Shown here piece after piece: positions 1-12,872 of a stretch of DNA of 64,000 nucleotides. The position numbers and the translations under genes were made by a program. The notes under the pieces are model-generated. The model was not told the origin of the DNA, ran no database searches, and saw only the letters and a program-made list of their open reading frames with translations. The stretch's first letter is position 1. The number at the start of each line of letters is the position of its first letter. Source of the DNA: Nymphaea colorata (lineage: Eukaryota; Streptophyta; Magnoliopsida; Nymphaeales; Nymphaeaceae); NCBI RefSeq assembly GCF_008831285.2, contig NC_045138.2, positions 37,687,115 through 37,751,114 on the forward strand, in the 5' to 3' direction.

Positions 1-3000
1 ATCTTATTTACCAAACTAAATTTTTCAAAATGGGGTGCAACACTCTATACTGAAATAAAAATGAACAACTCCCCAAGAACCAAAATTTTGAATTTACTAA
101 GATAGAGATTGGTTTTCATGGCAGAAAGATTAAAAAAAAAAATCGATCTTATTCAGATCCACCACTATAAATGATTTCAACAAACACAGTTCGATTCATG
201 TGGCTGTTCATCTCCAACATAAAATCAATAGGTTGTATAGGTGTCGTGGATGTTTGTTCTTATAGCAGGACTACACTATGAGATTCTTTTAAAGATCGTT
301 TGTCAATAGACTGTTCTATTAATTAAATATACTCCAAAAACAGGGCAAATTCATAAAACATTGTGTTAATAATGTTTCACAAATCTGCCTCAATCAATTT
401 CATGAAACAACAACAAATTGTCACTATTACCAAACACCCCTTGAGTTTGAAATTTACCGTAAATTGGAGTGTGATTTTTCTTTAATCCTCATAGGCATCC
501 ATGTTGCTAAATATATATCTAAAGAAAATTGCAGAGCATCTTTAAATGATCAAAATTGTGAAACTACAAAATGTAACCACTAGGATATTATTTCGAAACT
601 TGGGTTTCTGTTCCTTGTTTCGGTACAACTTTGTCATGTTTATCTCGAGGAAAGCTTCATGGTTTAGTGGAAAATTTACATTGCATGAAAAGAACATCTA
701 GGAAAGACTAGCTTTCTTTCATTATTTGCATCAATGTTTTACATGAATCGAACATCTTGGAAAGACAAGCTTCTCTTTTATTCCGAAAGGGAAAAAAAAA
801 ACATACAATGCCAATTTGAATTGCATGGAGAGAGATTAGCTACGTTAAGATTACTTTCAAACAAAGAAGAGCCGGTGTTTGCTTAAAAAGAGAAAAATAA
901 AATGCTTCATCTACAAAGTACTGTTCCTCACAATTTTGCTTTCACATTCATATCGAAGTCAAGAGAAGAGAGCATGCTCATGTTTTGGCAATATCGATTG
1001 CTCCATGGAACTAAGGTCCAAAATATAGAACAAACCAGCGTTCCACGACCTTATCACCCTGTCAATTTCGTTCCACTTAATCACTCTTTAACAACCACAT
1101 ATCAGTTTGTCCATTGCATGGAAATTAAGTTCTCTCCTGGTGCATGAATCAAATGTTTTGCTTCATTAAGTAATCTCTTTCTCAAAATTGTCTTTATCCC
1201 ATAACGTATAAGGACAAATTTCGCAAATAATTGAAAAACTACTTTCATTTCTTGGCCCTTTTTTCTATAGCTCTTTTTCTCATCACAACTGAAATCATAG
1301 AACGAAACACTTTCTGATGAATGATTGTAATGGAGTCATTCAGTTGATTCACTTCCTTCGTCTACTGAAAGTTCTCTTTCGGTTGATGCGTGGCCGTTGC
1401 CTTCTATTCTGCCGTGTTCATCCCTTCCCTTCTTCAAAATTTGAGAGAACAAAATCTTCTAGTTATAATTTTGTAAAACTTTTCATTATAATTTTGGTTT
1501 TTAAACATTTTTTACTTTCTCTCTCTCTTCAAGGAGATGCTCACATGGAAAAACAATTATATCCTTTTAATTTATCTTCTCTGTGATCCTGCAATATATG
1601 CCTCGTTCTGCTTCTGCATCGGGCAGTCCGTCTTGAATAATGGGCGTTGCAAAGTTGACAATATCAATTGAGCGGGGTCGGTAGATGAACAATTATAGAA
1701 GATGAAGGAAACAGAGTTCTATCAACTGGTTTTTTGTCGTCTCAAACGAGATAGCTTTGAAGTCACCATTTTCAACTGGTGGTGCCTTTTACAATGGAAA
1801 CCTTATCCACGTTTAGTTCATTGGTCAATGGTATACCAACTTCCTCTCAGGCCTTATTTCTCACTTTCAACAACAGATGCTAAAGTCCCCGCCGTTCAAG
1901 ACAAAAGCTACAGCCACATGTCGACATCAAAGAAAAGGGGAGGAAGTGACTCTAAAATTGCAGATTGTAGCAGTTATAATCTGGCAGATTGTTGAATATG
2001 CTTCCAGAATTATATCTCTTCATCTCCTATCGATTCCGTTGTATATAATCTTAACCACCAGAAGACCTTCAGCAGTAACCTGCTCTGGTGAATTCACTGT
2101 ATTAAACCTTTCAATGTCAGAAGATCGGGAGTTTGGTATCTAAACTTCTTTTGTTATATATGATTTGAGAGTCGCTCTGGGATGCAGCAAAGAGTGCATA
2201 ATCAGGCACTCCCCAACAAAGTCCAAGGGAAAAGTAGAACACCACTGTTACTAAATTGACAAGCCAGTCTACCAAAAGCACACGCATGGTCTCCAAAGCC
2301 CAGGAACCAGATGGACTTATCTCAAACGACACAGGAAAACAGAGTTCTCGTGAGTTTTCTATACTGTGGATCGGAGTCAGAACGACAGTGATAAATGGTA
2401 TAGAAGTTAAGCCGAAGTCCGATAATTTTGTCAAGTTCATTATTAAAATCCAAGAGAAAACAGAGATGTTCGTGGTGTGTACGCATGGAATTTGTGAGGG
2501 TGAGAAATGTATACTAGTTTCTTGATAGTGAAGACGACTCTGCAACAGATTTATCTGTTTTTGACATTATCTTGGGGGTTTCTTTGGAGTCGTTCATCAG
2601 CACAGGAGGTGTTTGATGGTTTTGTACCAAACGAAAGGCTCCTGTTACTTGGAAGATGGAACAAGTTACCGATATATTTATACCCGACTGCTTCCACGTA
2701 GAGTCCTTTCTTGTCCGACGCCCATTGGTTTCGTTTCATTCCTTTCACTTCTCATCCAAAGCGCCCACATATTAGATTGTATTAAACGACAATAGATCTC
2801 TCTCAAGCAATATAATATGAAACGGCTTACGGTTTGAATCAAGTTAACAAGAACTGCTACAATTTAGGTAGCCTACATATATTTTTATTCATGAAATAAC
2901 AACTGAAACATGGTTTTGCCTATGTTCGTTCATTCAAATATGGTTTTAGTAATTTTAATTGTACCATCCAAAACCAAGAAATGGATTCTTAGATGAGATC

Positions 3001-3324
3001 GCTTAGATGTGAAAATAAGATTTTGAACAATTTCTCAAATAATTCTGTTGCTTAGGTATAGTCGGTTCTCAAGTAACTAAAGTATAAACAAACTGCTAAG
3101 CTCTCGAACATGATAGTTACATATGAATGGTTGATACTTAAAAATAACAAACACAGACGGTTTTTGCTAAGTTATTACACAATTCTTCCTCAAATTGCAA
3201 CAGATCTAAAGTAAGAGATTGGTTATATATCTCAGGGGATGTATATGGTTAGCGGTACTTGACAGATCACATCCCCATTAGAAAAATATGTCAAAGAGTG
3301 TTGTTTGTGTGTGTGTGTCAGTGT

Positions 3325-3360
<36 letters not shown>

Positions 3361-6100
3361 ATGGGAAAAGTAGATCATTAGTTTCAATCGTGTTTGTTTC
3401 TCTGTTTATCAACCAAGAGAGAACACGAAAGTCAAGAAGGTTGTTTGGAAATGTATACATATACGCGCAAGATTTGATTTAGATGTGCACACGTATCGAG
3501 CAATTTATATTTTTCTAGGAAGTGGCTTATCCAATTCATCACTTGAAAGGAACTCCTGATCTTATTATAATATAAAATCACCAACGTCTATCCATTTCTT
3601 GCATACATGGTGGACTGCCAAGTACTTGCACTGCCGTTCCATACCGTCCTTGCTTGAAAAGAACACTAAGAGGCGTCCCCATTTTTTCCTGTTACGTGAA
3701 TATAATAAGCCTGGTAAAAGGCGAAGAAAGCCCTGATACTTCATAAAATTAACACGACCTCAATTGCTCAATCACAGCCCGAAAATGACTAAAATACCCA
3801 TGATAGCAAAAAAAAAAAAAACCATTGTAAAAAATGAAAAACTTAAAAAAAAAAGCCCCTTTCCTAAAATAATAAAAAAAAGAGCTTTCATGTGACAAAG
3901 TGAAACTAGTTATATGCACAAAAGATATAATATGACAAAAAATGTCTCAAACTTATGGAAGCAAAGACCCTTTTGTAACAAAAGATGGAAAAGTGGAAAT
4001 CTCCCAAAATGTCCATTCTTTCAAAAATTACTAAAATACCCCTCACACAAACGTTGGTGGATATGGATTTATGGTCTAGGTTGGTAATCTAATGTAAAAT
4101 AGAGACTCGTTATGAACATCATGAGACATTTGACCAGGCCCATATATAATAGGAGTCCAGATGTGATGGCCCGACCGGATTTCAAGCCTCCCATGATAGG
4201 AGATATGAATATATAATCCTTTAAAATTTCTAAAAATATTGAATGTAAGGCTAAATTAAACATTACCATCATTAAATTAACACATTATTATTATTATTTT
4301 GGCATGATTGATGAGAACTTAGGATTTGAAGCGATGGTGATAGTAACGCTTGTGGACTGAGAAATTGATGGGATATCATATAATATAATGCGATTAGTCT
4401 GCGTTGAAAATTTGCAAATACCGCATTTAGAGGCGAAAGGCATAATGGTCATTAGATGTCCAAAACGAGTGGCTAAAACAAGGGGCTCTGCATCGACTAT
4501 AAGGATTATTTAGAATATGCTAACTAAGATAACGTTTTATATGCTGACGATAATTGAAGAATAGATGAAAAATCGTGATTTACTATCAGGTCACATATGA
4601 TTAAATAAATAATTCACCAAGCCCTTGCCTGTGTTCTGGAGATACGATCCTTCCTTCCTTTGTTTCAATAAAAAGTAATTGCGGGTGGCAATGATTTGAT
4701 CCATTAAAGATTTATATTATAAGCAGAGGAATTTATTAATTCGGTATTCACATTATCCACCTGTACTGACACGGACGTTATATTATAAAAGATCAAGGGA
4801 ACGTTAACGTTACTGTCATTCGAGTGTGAACTGTGCAAGTGTTTTTCAATATGGGTGTTGCTTCTTACATAATTTCGACTGGCCCCCTCTAAGAACAAAA
4901 TGAGATCAAAATATGGCGAGTAGCATTTTTCATCACTGCCAGCTCTTGTTTAGGATACAAATGAAGGAATTGTTTTTGTGTTGGGAATGGGTTCCTAACG
5001 CAAAAGCTCCTTTTGAGAAGAGGGCAACTTCAATTTTTTTTTTTTTTTTGGTTTAAATAATTCTCTTGCTTTCCTTTTTTTGTTCTTAGAGGAAGCTTTC
5101 TCTGATGTTCACGGTTTTCCAAATTAGGGACAAAATTTGGGGCTTTAATAGAAAGCATCCACAAACGTGGAGGCCTATGATTGGTTGAGTTTTTTTGGTT
5201 TATTCCTTCCTTCCACCAATCTGGACGTTTCTAACTTTTTAAGAGAGAGAAAACTCGTTGCCAGAAGAAGACAAAGGTGATGGCTAAGAAGACCCACTTC
5301 GAAAGCGGACACAAACATCTCTCTCTCTCTGCTTTTAACTTCTTCCATTATAGTACGAAGATGCGAACTTTCGGCTAACAGCCACTCGAAAAGCTGAGCA
5401 CAAGCTCCCAACTTTTAACTTCTTCCATAATAGTGTTGAGCAGGCAAATATTTCGAACTTTGGGCTCATTAACTTAAGCCCTCATCCGCCGCCTTCGGCA
5501 TCCGACACGAGTCCGACTATGTTTAAGTGACTTGATTAGAATTTATATTTCTTGATTTTGTTTGTCTTACTACTAAGCACTATATATTCGTCCATTATTT
5601 TAACATTGATATGTTCAAATATTTGCTTTTGTTGTGCCCTTTTGGATGTAGAAATAAGGTAGCCTACTTATCTTGACATGTAGCTGCAATTTCCAAGTCA
5701 CATGTGATTGATTAACCCATAATGTCCCCATCCCCGCAAATAATGTCATCATATTACAACATTCTCTTACAACTGTAGATTGGTATCTCAAGTTGCTTCG
5801 TAAACAAACAATTAGATGCTGTTAATTATGAAACTCCAGAATTAATGGCCGCCAAGATCTGGCAACCTCATCGCCATCAATGATTGAGCCACACAGCCGG
5901 GGCCTGGTTATGATAAGCAGTCATAATAATGGATTAACAATTTTATTTAGTAGATTAATTTGATTGTTGGGTGGAGCACAGAAGTAGTTTTCTCCTTTTC
6001 ATTGAGCGCCTTGTGATTTTAGGAGGTGGACGGATGCTCGGTTCAGACGCGGAAGATTCGTGCTGAGCCGGAGCTCGGATGACGCCATATGACCATCGCA
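1..6100. other. Gene-poor AT-rich region
   Basis: I see no supportable gene here. Open frames are short (142 codons or less), mostly begin at non-ATG codons and match no family I recognise. A TG/CA microsatellite lies near 3.3 kb and is listed separately. Two imperfect copies of a motif around GAACATCT(A/T)GGAAAGAC occur near 690-710 and 748-765. CT-rich and T-rich stretches around 5.0-5.4 kb could be degenerate flank. The last ~100 bases form the promoter of the S40-like gene. Confidence 0.5.
3305..3360. repeat. TG/CA microsatellite with inverted arms
   Basis: About seven GT units are followed by a short spacer and then about fourteen AC units. The GT arm is complementary to the AC arm, so the tract could fold back on itself. 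Confidence 0.9.
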
Positions 6101-6124
6101 AACCCTTGCGGGTCCTTCCCTCTC

Positions 6125-6132
6125 TATAAATA
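6125..6132 (+). promoter_or_regulatory. TATA box of the S40-like gene
   Basis: TATAAATA lies in a CT-rich context 76 bases upstream of the chosen ATG at 6208. That spacing puts a start site near 6157 and leaves a leader of about 50 bases. It is a textbook plant core promoter, inferred from sequence and spacing only. Confidence 0.75.
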
Positions 6133-6207
6133 CGCGACCAAACCTGCAGCCCCCACAGAGATTTGCCCCAACCACCCCCGCCGGGAAACGAAGCCGTTCC
6201 AGCAGCC

Positions 6208-6657
6208 ATGGCGATCGACGTTACGGCGGGCCCAGAGCAGGGGATGGCGGAAGAGTACTTCGAGGAAGACGTTATGTTCCTCATGTGGGCTGCTGTCGAA
6301 ACGGCTCCGAGCGGAAGTCCCGATGTTGTCGAGAGCACTCCGGCGGCGAAAATGAACGAAACGGCTCGAAAAAAGTCGTCTCCGGTGCGCATTCCGGCGG
6401 GAAAGTCTGGGAGCCCCGCAGTGTTGGAGTTCTTGAGCAGGAGCGAGGGCCGCGGCGGAGGTGTGGACGATGATGGGGAGGGGGAGTTGCTTCCTCCGCA
6501 CGTTATCGTCGAGAGGCGGTTCGGCGGAGGTGGCCGGAGGACGGCGTTCTCGGTGTGCACGGGAAACGGGCGGACGCTCAAGGGGAGAGATCTGAGGACG
6601 GTGAGGAACTCGGTGTTGATGCAGACGGGCTTCCTGGAGGGACGCCTCACCTCCTGA
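6208..6657 (+). CDS. S40: S40/DUF584 senescence-regulator-like protein
   Basis: A single-exon gene of 149 residues. The frame is open upstream to a TTG at 6163, but the first ATG is at 6208 in an excellent context (GCAGCCATGG), downstream of a TATA box. The C-terminal half carries the DUF584 signature: PPHVIVERR at residues 96-104, then GNGRTLKGRDL (119-129) and RTVRNSVLMQTGFLEG (130-145). The N-terminus has the acidic EEYFEED stretch (15-21) typical of the family. The S40 family is named for a barley senescence-induced gene; members are small and usually intronless, and several are reported as nuclear and linked to senescence or stress. The biochemical activity is unknown. The gene is markedly GC-richer than its surroundings, which is common for intronless plant genes. 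Family assignment is firm; the role is by homology only. Confidence 0.92.
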   Translation: MAIDVTAGPEQGMAEEYFEEDVMFLMWAAVETAPSGSPDVVESTPAAKMNETARKKSSPVRIPAGKSGSPAVLEFLSRSEGRGGGVDDDGEGELLPPHVIVERRFGGGGRRTAFSVCTGNGRTLKGRDLRTVRNSVLMQTGFLEGRLTS

Positions 6658-7993
6658 CATCTCTCTGTTCCTCCCATTTCTTTTCGGTCTCTTTCTCTCG
6701 TCCTTAGATTTTGTTTTTGCCGTTTCCTGTGGACTATTCCCTCCAGTCCAGTTAGTTCAATAATCCATCCAAATTTTGTACAGATAAATTGCAGGTCATT
6801 TTAGAAAATAGTTTATTACTGCTGCTGCCACGCATGAGTTCCTGCTCCTTTCCCGGATTTCCGGAAATTTTTCCGGCAGGTTGCCGGAATCATGTGTACT
6901 CTGTTGTACGTTCAGAACTGATGAAACGAAGAAGAGAGAAAGAGCGTAGATTCATGTATACAAGCAAGCTGTTGAATGACATTCCATTACGCATCTTAAA
7001 GTTCGTAGCATTTTACATACTCGAGGAGTCGGATTTTGGTGGAACCTACCAGATGCTTTTTTATTCATACGACGATCGTGTCTCAGTCTCTAAGGAAACT
7101 TGGTAGCAATTATCTGGACAAACTAAACAGTCAGTGGAATATTATCCAAGCATATCCAGTTTACAATATAATTCTTGAAGCAATTATGGGTCTTCGACAA
7201 GAAAAACACTTTGTGTGCGAGTGTACTATAAATTTGCTTTAAAGATTGACATTTACACTTCTGCTTCGTCAATTTTGATAACAGAGTGTCAATTTTGATA
7301 ACAGAGTGTTTTTATTGTCAAACAACCCCTTGAAGTTAATGGGCAAATTCTCTTGGTTGGCCTGACTCAATTTGGTGCTTGCAAACACCACAGAAGCCAA
7401 CCAAACAATTGAGTCAATAACGTGTGTGGTGTGAAGGGCCCATGCAGCCGAACACAACTTTCACATGCTTTAACTGATAATTCTGGATATCGATGGATCT
7501 CACTGTCATATCACCTCAGTTGAATCGGATCCTTGGATCGATACTGACCAAAACCGAATATGTCATCTGTCTTTCCTTCTTTTTCACAATATTTCACGAA
7601 CTTGGACGTGTTTTTCATGAACGCAAAAGGCAAACAAGAGCTTGAAGACGTAGACGTCAATCCATATTGAAAACATGCACCGACTTTGCCAATAGTCTCT
7701 GTCCAAGATTACATCACACACGATATTATCGAATATCTAAAGAACCACTACCACCTTACATTTCAAAAACATTAAATAATCATATTCGATATACTGATAA
7801 AGAAGAACCGGGCTTGAGAAATGCGAAGCTATAACGTAACGTTCATGGTCTTGTCCTCGTCAATGTTGATGAATCCAAACTTATTTCGCCATGAGAAAAA
7901 CAAAAATGTTGACTGCACCTTGGAGTTTGTAAGAAGGTACACGTTGATGTCTCCATAAAAAAAGATTCTTCGCCTATCAAACATGTTTATAAC

Positions 7994-7998
<5 letters not shown>

Positions 7999-8058
<60 letters not shown>
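7999..8058. repeat. AT dinucleotide microsatellite (~60 bp)
   Basis: An uninterrupted run of about thirty AT units between unremarkable AT-rich sequence. Confidence 0.97.
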
Positions 8059-8060
<2 letters not shown>

Positions 8061-8842
8061 CCAAATACACGTAATAAGAATTGAGAGATCATTACAATGG
8101 GCATAGACCACAGGAATGACGACAGCTATGGAAAATAGTGAAGCTGCAATTCGACGTTGTTGAATAAATTAAATTAGACAGGAACATGAAAGAGACTTAA
8201 TTAAAACTAATCTTCTTTATTTTCCATATGCTTCACTGGGAATATGGATTTAATTTGTCACCCACTGCCGTCCCGTCCAGGTCTGGCATTTTTTTGTGTA
8301 TTTTTTCGAAAATCCAGTCATGCATGCACATATATAGATGTGGATCGAGTGTGTCAAAAAACATAAGAATAAAACTAAAAGAACTTGGAATTTCGGCTAA
8401 TTAGTTCGCTCAATAAATTAAAATTCCATTTTTGTTAAAAAGTGTGACACTCAAATTCGAGGCCCTGCAGAAACTAAATATGAATCCAAGTACATGTGAA
8501 CATCAAACTCTAAGTTGATTCAGGAATCCATAAGCATCCCATTAGATGGCATCCATCTAAAGCGAAATTCAGCCTAATTAGCAAGCTTGAACTGTTTATA
8601 TTTTGAAACTTTGCTTCACATGGTCTCTGACCTGCACATCCTGGCCCGAACGTTTAATTGTGTTTCTGAATTTGGAAGCCGGGATAGCTAAATATGTAAT
8701 AGTGCAGCTAAAGTTGACAAAAATCTCATGCTTGGTAGGAACCAAATAGCAACCAGCTTGCTTGATTATGGAGCCATTGTTTGAAAGTGGTTCATAATAA
8801 ATAAATTAGGAATTTAACTGCTTAAAACAACTTTGATTGCTT

Positions 8843-8845
<3 letters not shown>

Positions 8846-8887
<42 letters not shown>
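8846..8887. repeat. AT dinucleotide microsatellite (~42 bp)
   Basis: An uninterrupted run of about twenty-one AT units. Confidence 0.97.
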
Positions 8888-8890
<3 letters not shown>

Positions 8891-10008
8891 CATACGTCTA
8901 CACGAAATGGGCCTCATTTACTTAATTGATCAGAGATAAAAGTATGCATATGAACAGTGAAAAAAAAATGTTAATTTGATGTTTCAGCAACATATGGGTA
9001 TAGTGTAATCAGGCAGCAGAGCGGCGCACACTTGAAAAGCATAAACGTGACCTTACATAATCTTAGGCCAAGTGCCTCATTTGCATCGGAAGCCTGTGAT
9101 TCGATTTTTTGTCCAAGAATTTGAGGAAACTAGTTAACAAAAAACATGCCAGAGATGTAATTGTTGATCCATTGCCAAAAATAACGTGGAAGTAATACTT
9201 ACAGTTCACTGTCTAGTGTATCAAAAAATTTTTGTTCTAATACTATATCAGGTAATTAAATTAGACTTATTAATTATTTCGGAGGTACATAATCTTGTCT
9301 CGCGAAGTACTGTTTGATCTATGTAATTGCAAGCTTAGCTTGAACTTGATTCAAACTCAGGCTTGAGTGTAACTGCAACTTATGATTGATCATGAGGTTG
9401 TGTACAGACCATTCAACTACGCAATTCGAATCTTATACTGGCATGGCTGGACTCTACAAACTTGACATAAAAAGAAAATCTTGGGGACAATTTACTTAAT
9501 CAGTGGTTAGTTAGTCATTTAAGCAATGTTAATTTAAAATGTATATTTGTGTATGATCAGTTATTTAGTATTAACCACTGCCTGGTAAACCATGTGTAAA
9601 TGTTATAGGACTTCCTTTGGAGGCATATGAGCTATGTGTATATTTGCTTTGGCTCTTCCATATGTGTTCTTCAGATCAGAAGAGAAGAAACAAACACAAA
9701 AACCAAGACAAGCACTTGCATGGTTAATTTAGTCAGTCCCAACAATTGAAGCGTTGGAGTGAATACTTAAGTGATTTGGTTGCGCCATGATTCTCGAGAA
9801 CCAATATGATATGAGATTTGTCTCAGTAAGGAATCTAATTATCTGAACTTAAGAAGAAAACCAGAAACCATGAAGTAATGATCAAATTCTGAATTGATTT
9901 GGGATTTTGCTATGGAATCTGATGGTTTCGAGGTTTTTTACAAGCATAAAAGAATATTATCCAATATTTTATCAAAAGAGCTGAATTTTGTCTAACAACA
10001 AGAACCTG

Positions 10009-10407
10009 TCATGCCAAGAAAGTCCGAAGACCAGGATTCATGTCAATGGCATCGCCATTTCTTGAGAAAGAGAAAGGGGAGAGATCGCTTTTCCTGATAT
10101 ATGAGTGATGGAGCCTGTCATCATAGGAAAGTGACGGCAGCCGGCACCAAGGCCCGGCCAGTTGCACTCCACTTGCAGAGATTCCACACACAGACGTCTT
10201 CTGAGAAAAGCTCTGCACTCGAATGTCGATCCCAACTGATGGATGTATTACTTTATTAAAGTGAAAGAGTGATCGATGTTGGCTGGAAAAGATGTTAATT
10301 TCTCGTATACAAGTTTGGCATCTTCCTGTTAAAATCGCTACCCGCCGGGATTTGGGCCGGATGCCAAAACTTTATCCCCAGTATCATCTATACCAACTCT
10401 GACTCAT
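10009..10407 (-). CDS. Possible small two-exon gene, unknown product
   Basis: Speculative. A minus-strand frame runs from about 10282 to a stop at 10009 and has a non-random look, with GPWCRLPSLSYDDRLHHSY and SPFSFSRNGDAIDMNPG. It has no suitable ATG of its own. Upstream there is ATGAGTCAGAGTTG followed by GTATAG (exon 10407-10394), then a ~110-base AT-rich intron ending TTTTCCAG at 10283. Splicing joins in frame and gives 95 residues. An AT-rich TATA-like tract lies about 80-100 bases upstream of that ATG (10483-10504). I recognise no family or domain. It could equally be chance open sequence. Confidence 0.25.
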
Positions 10408-12837
10408 GGCAGCTTTTATCTTGAGTTTTCTCTGACTTATGGTTTCCACTTTAATTCCAAAGCGGCAATTCATGACTCATCTATATATATATATATATAT
10501 ATATAAAAGTTGTTGAGTTCAGTCAGTCAACTGATATCCTTCCACAGCTGCCATTATTTGTCAGATTCCAAATTAACATCAAACTCAAGGAAGGGCTTTC
10601 CTCCTCATCTTAATTAATACAATCGTGAATTCCAGATCGACAAACCGCCATTATCGGTCACTACATTGCAACATTACCAATGCACAGGCAAGCAAGCAAT
10701 GGATCACGGCTTGAATCAACAGCACCAATTAATCTTACATACCGAGAAAGATATGTTCTGCGCCCTCGTTTTCATTGGTGTCAAAAGTCTTCACGTCAGT
10801 GAGCCGGAAACCGGGGCCCCCCGACTCTGCAACTTTGTCATGATAAAGGAGATCGAACAAGATGAACCATCCTGTCAGAAACACGACGCTGACCAATGTT
10901 TAAAGTGGGAAAAGGGTTGTCTTTCTGGCTTCATTTTTCTCCCCTTGAATGATTGCTATGTGAGATTAGAGAATCAATTAATATGGCTAAAGATGATCAT
11001 TCGCATAAGTTGGGGAAATTAGAAGATAAGATACATTCAATTGCCAAAAAATCAGGAGTAGATGAAGAAGAGATTGACATTCAAATCTCTTTATCTATGA
11101 AAAGAGACAAAATAGAAAGGGATATTTTGAAGCAAACAAGTTGTATATCAACTCCATGATTTTAGGAATCCAAGATTGTGTTTTGTATTCTTTAAATAGT
11201 GGAACATCTATTTCTCGTCGTTAAAATTCTTTATTCATTCTTCTTCATATCCCTTTTTAACAATCTCCACGATGCTTCAAATTACACATAAAACTCATCA
11301 TCAAATACGAAACAAATAAGGGAATTCATGATGCAAAAAGCGATCGAAAGAAGCTTAATGTCAAACAATACTGTGAAATGGAAAGTGAAGGCTTGAAATA
11401 AACCTTTCTTTTCGTAAGGTGGGAGGTCGCCTTCTTTAGAATTTAAGGCCACTGAGTGTCGGTGCCCCATTTTGAGCACAGTCACCTTCGCAAATAACTT
11501 GTTTCGGAAGAGAAAAGTTATTTAGATTGTGATAAGAACAAACATACTTTTAGCACTCCATTTTTGAGGCCTGAAATGATCGGTGGTGAAGGGCTCCCTT
11601 CAATGATTTAGATGAACCGGTTATGAAACGGCAAACTTATTAAATTTTTAATATAAAAATAAATGGAAAAAAATATATACAAATTAAATGAAAATAAAAG
11701 ATCATGAAATTACTCTCAAAAGTTTTTAAAGACGACATGCAACATTTCTGAATCGCCCACCAAATTGAATCACTTTGCTGCAAATTGAAACGATTCAGGC
11801 CAACTTTACACGTTAATTGGCAGTTCATTTATCGAATAATGAGTTGGGGCAGTGGTTCAATCTTGCCACAAAACTCTAAAATGAAGGCTCCCTTACAAGT
11901 GTGACTTCAGATGACTTGACTTTAGATGAAGTTTCAATGCTGTCTGTACAAAAAAGTAAAAGCACTTGGGTTGCGTATCAACGAAGTTTTCATTAAAAAA
12001 TAAAACACGCTTTGAGACTTTTTTTTTGGATGAAAACTTAATTTTATGAAAAACCAAACTTTTTAAAAAACTTGCTTTCGATGATTGGATGATAAGTTTT
12101 AAAAAAGTAAAAATCAGTTCTGCCTGAAAAACTTAGAGGGGTGGCAGGTTTTTGGCAAAAACCCAATTTGAATGTCACTCAAACGCGTCTGTTTAAAGGC
12201 AGAACATTCTAAAACCTGCTTTTAAGATATCATCCAAACACCTCATTTGGTGAAAACCGGTGATCGATATTAAAACATATATAATTCGCGTGTTTGGCTG
12301 ACAACAAAAACGACCCTCATCTCAATTGTCAAATCAAGACTATTAAATTTGCATCTTTTCGCACAAGAAAATGAATGTCCAAAAAAGGTGTTTGCAAGAA
12401 CATTGTGTTCTTAAGCACGTCTCTTAAAACACAATGTTTCTTTATCGTTGCTAGGATCCTTGACTTATATGCATTTTAAGAGCATAATGTTTTTCTTATC
12501 ATAAACGTTACAACAAAGTTGCTTTCTCCATTTGTTCTCATAATAAACTATTAGCCTTGCCAATGCAACAACAGCCTCGTTTGTTGGCCCAAATGGCTCA
12601 CAACCTTAGTCCAAATCTCGAATCCAATTGAAGAAAAACATGAGCATGAATGCCTGTTTGGCTGTCCCCAATAATTGCATTCAATTAGAACAGTAACCCA
12701 TTATCATTAAATGGACCCTGCCGTCGCTTACGGACACAATACCTCATCAATCTCTCCAACATTCAACCCACAAAAAAAAATGCACATGGGGTTTTGTGTA
12801 TCAGCAGTCACAGTTATATATATATATATATATATAT

Positions 12838-12872
<35 letters not shown>

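Larger units (their letters stand above)
6658..10008. other. Intergenic, AT-rich, microsatellites only
   Basis: Holds the 3' flank of the S40-like gene, a perfect 20-bp tandem duplication at 7268-7307 and two long AT tracts listed separately. No coding sequence could be supported. Confidence 0.55.

Noticed and set aside
2117-2545. 142-codon minus-strand frame
   Set aside because: Begins at a non-ATG codon and has no domain or splice support.
6163-6207. Upstream extension of the S40-like frame
   Set aside because: It starts at TTG; the ATG at 6208 has a strong context and fits the family length.
12000-12260. Possible MITE (T-rich ends, ATCATCCAAACACC right end)
   Set aside because: No convincing inverted ends or duplication could be aligned by eye.
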